This document shows positions 61,926 to 64,000 of a stretch of DNA of 64,000 nt, one piece after another. The notes under the pieces are model-generated. The model had not been told where the DNA came from, did not search any database, and worked only from the letters and a program-made list of their open reading frames with translations. Position 1 is the stretch's first letter. Every line of letters begins with the position of its first letter. The stretch is from Temnothorax longispinosus (Eukaryota > Arthropoda > Insecta > Hymenoptera > Formicidae), in the NCBI RefSeq assembly GCF_030848805.1, contig NC_092364.1, positions 14,427,447 through 14,491,446 of the forward strand, given 5' to 3'. A program made the translations under genes and the position numbers.

Positions 61926-64000
61926 GTGAGTACAATGGGACTTTGCCGAAACAAATCTCCCGCGGATTCGCTTTCATCTCTTGAGAATAAACTTACGTAT
62001 ACGGGGAGGCTTTATCGTCCCCGACCGGTATTCACTATGTATCTAAACACTCGGGTTCTCGCCTTCGATTTGCATGATATTACGATGTATATTATACATT
62101 AATAGTATACATTAAGCGACACAAGCTTGTGGGCAAACGATCGTTATTAATTCTCTATAATTTTTTTATATATTATAATTACATGAGAATTTTTTTATAT
62201 ATTAATTATTTGATATAATTTTAACCCTAGCTCGCCACACTCCAGTGGACCGCTGAACGTTTTTCGGTTTTCTAGTTTTCACAATTTTCTAGTTTCCTTA
62301 TAACAAGTTCAGTTTAAGTTCAAATCATTTTTTTTGTCTGATATATGATCATAAACATTTTATTCAAAGTCTGGTATTTCCAATTTCTACAGTACAAGCT
62401 TAAAAATATTATAATTAGAATGAAAATGACAATGTGACGAAGTCGAGTGGTCTCACAGACCGGAGTGTGGCGAATGAAAGACTCGAAAATAAGTAGGCTA
62501 GCTAGGGTTAAAAATCAAGATTATATTGCATACCTCTTTTTATCACATCTGCTATAGACGGTTGTGTGTGTAAAAATCTTGTTATACTCCGCATGCGATC
62601 CTTAGATTAAACGAAATTGGAGAACGAGAGTCAGAGATTTGAATACAGACGTGAATATGAAGCTCTTTCTCGCGCGAATGCATCGACGCGTGTCGAGGAG
62701 ATGTAAGATTACAAGGGAATCTTCTCGGTCGACGTGACGCGAGGAAAATTACAAACGCTTCCGTGGCGCGGCAACAATATGCAGCAGGATTTATAATTCT
62801 TAACGCGCATCCCTGGAGATGATCCCCGTCGCGAGGGGAACCGGTTGAAAAACGCGATGTATATCCTCCGCCCCGCCGTACGCGATTTTTATTGAAAAGT
62901 AATTTCGAAAGTCGGTCGCGAAATCAAACGCACGGAAGAGGTATATGGCGCGAATGTCGCGGCATGGTTTTTATGTTATTGCGGAAGGGATAAATGGGAT
63001 CCGTTGCCGCTCTTGATTTATCTCCTGACGTAAATTCATTCACCCCTCTCCCTCGTGGGGGGCGTACTTTTTCCCCGTCTCGCTTTCCGCTTCATCGGGC
63101 TAACAAGACTCTCCGCGATCCGTGCTATCGACTTTAAATCGTCGCGAATCGAGATTATCTTTCGACGGATATGTGCCCCCTCTCGCTGCGATCTCGCTCG
63201 AGAGATTGTGCCGTCCGCTTTAATTGGCACAGTCTAATAACTAACAGAGATGTTCTCGCGGTGTGTGGTTGTACACCGGGAACGTGTATAGGTATACGTG
63301 TGGAGGGAGGATTTTACCACGTCGAGAACCTGTTAAAACGGGAGACGGGGGCACCGATATCGATTCCCTCCCCCCCCCCCCGTTACACTCTCACGATGAA
63401 ATTGAATTATACCAACCCCCGCAGTGCATTTCCATAAGCCCCAAAACAAACGGAGCCGGGAACCGCATGGGAAATCAACGATTTGTTAGTGAATCGTCGC
63501 GAGGAATGCAGTGAGAAGAGCAGCCAGTTTGTCAACGGTAGTCCGGGCCTCGGTGTGTAGAAAATTTCTACGTTTTATTTTATTTTATTTTATTTTTATT
63601 CGACCGCGTTCAATCGTCGTAACTATCTCGGATCAGCTTCTAATATTGTGTCCCTCTCAGACTGCTCGCGGAGTGATTCCTCCGGAGTTTTTCGCAGGAG
63701 CAATCCCAAAGTGCGCGCGACTTCGAGCATACAATAGCCACCTTTCTCAGTCCAATATAATGGCTTAATATTTGTCACGTTCGCGGTCGATTTTCCTTTC
63801 AGGCACTAAAAGGAATCTCCGCCCCTCATACGCATTAAGTATAAATCGAGATTGTCGGGGAAGGGCCGATTATGGAGATATTGTCTGAAAAAAAAGGAGC
63901 GCATGTATTTTTTATACATTTCGATCCAAACGCATCTTAAACTTAAAAGCACAAGAGGTTAAAATTTAAGAAGCCTGTGCTAGTAGTGAAATTTTAATGC
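61926..64000 (+). other. Ddr intron (incomplete), one MITE
   Basis: Begins with GTGAGT after the HRD exon. It contains the piggyBac-like MITE at 62221-62511. I could not find the next kinase exon (expected to start with the residues after HRDLATR and to carry DFG), so the intron continues past the window. The stretch 62512-64000 is CpG-rich and otherwise empty. Confidence 0.75.
62221..62511. mobile_element. piggyBac-like MITE with TTAA duplication, family B
   Basis: TTAA at 62221-62224 and 62508-62511 flank a 283-bp body that begins CCCTAGCTCGCCACACTCC and ends GGAGTGTGGCG...GCTAGGG. TTAACCCTAG is the classical start of piggyBac ends. A short insertion separates the inner and outer parts of the right repeat. 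There is no coding capacity. A truncated relative is at 51208-51400. Confidence 0.9.

Overview
The window is eukaryotic and almost entirely the inside of one intron-rich gene on the + strand. Eleven exons, joined at GT..AG junctions with compatible phases, encode about 715 residues of a discoidin domain receptor tyrosine kinase (insect Ddr; vertebrate DDR1/DDR2 are the homologues). Both ends of the gene lie outside: the first visible exon is already inside the collagen-binding discoidin domain, and the last stops just after the HRD catalytic-loop motif. The genome looks like that of an insect. CpG-rich sequence, long GA/CT microsatellites and abundant short TTAA-flanked inverted-repeat elements fit a hymenopteran such as an ant, but the species is an inference. 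A 500-base N run (50610-51109) marks an assembly gap.

Layout of the receptor: exons at 1-237 and 13221-13368 give the discoidin domain; 14372-14682 and 29947-30154 the discoidin-like domain; 44738-45077 the extracellular stalk, transmembrane helix and start of the cytoplasmic juxtamembrane region; 46425-46615 and 46881-47062 the tyrosine-rich juxtamembrane region; 52802-52924, 54754-54863, 60164-60364 and 61833-61925 the kinase N-lobe, hinge and start of the catalytic loop. Introns run from 265 bp to 15.3 kb.

The introns hold the accessory content. The main item is a 3.9-kb Transib DNA transposon at 14866-18806. It is flanked by a 5-bp CGTCG duplication, its left end begins CACAGTG, and its RAG1-related transposase gene is broken by one frameshift. 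Around it are many palindromic or inverted-repeat elements, several repeat families present two or three times, a decayed mariner end, a 1-kb TIR element carrying an unrecognised protein fragment, a 210-bp tandem duplication, and a large GA block that flips to CT. I see no convincing second host gene, tRNA, rRNA or CRISPR.

The receptor departs from vertebrate DDRs in several places: Ala for the first glycine of the glycine-rich loop, Asp for the alphaC glutamate, Met at the gatekeeper, and loss of both cysteines expected to form the discoidin-like-domain disulfide. Those comparisons rest on remembered DDR1 sequence, not on a computed alignment.
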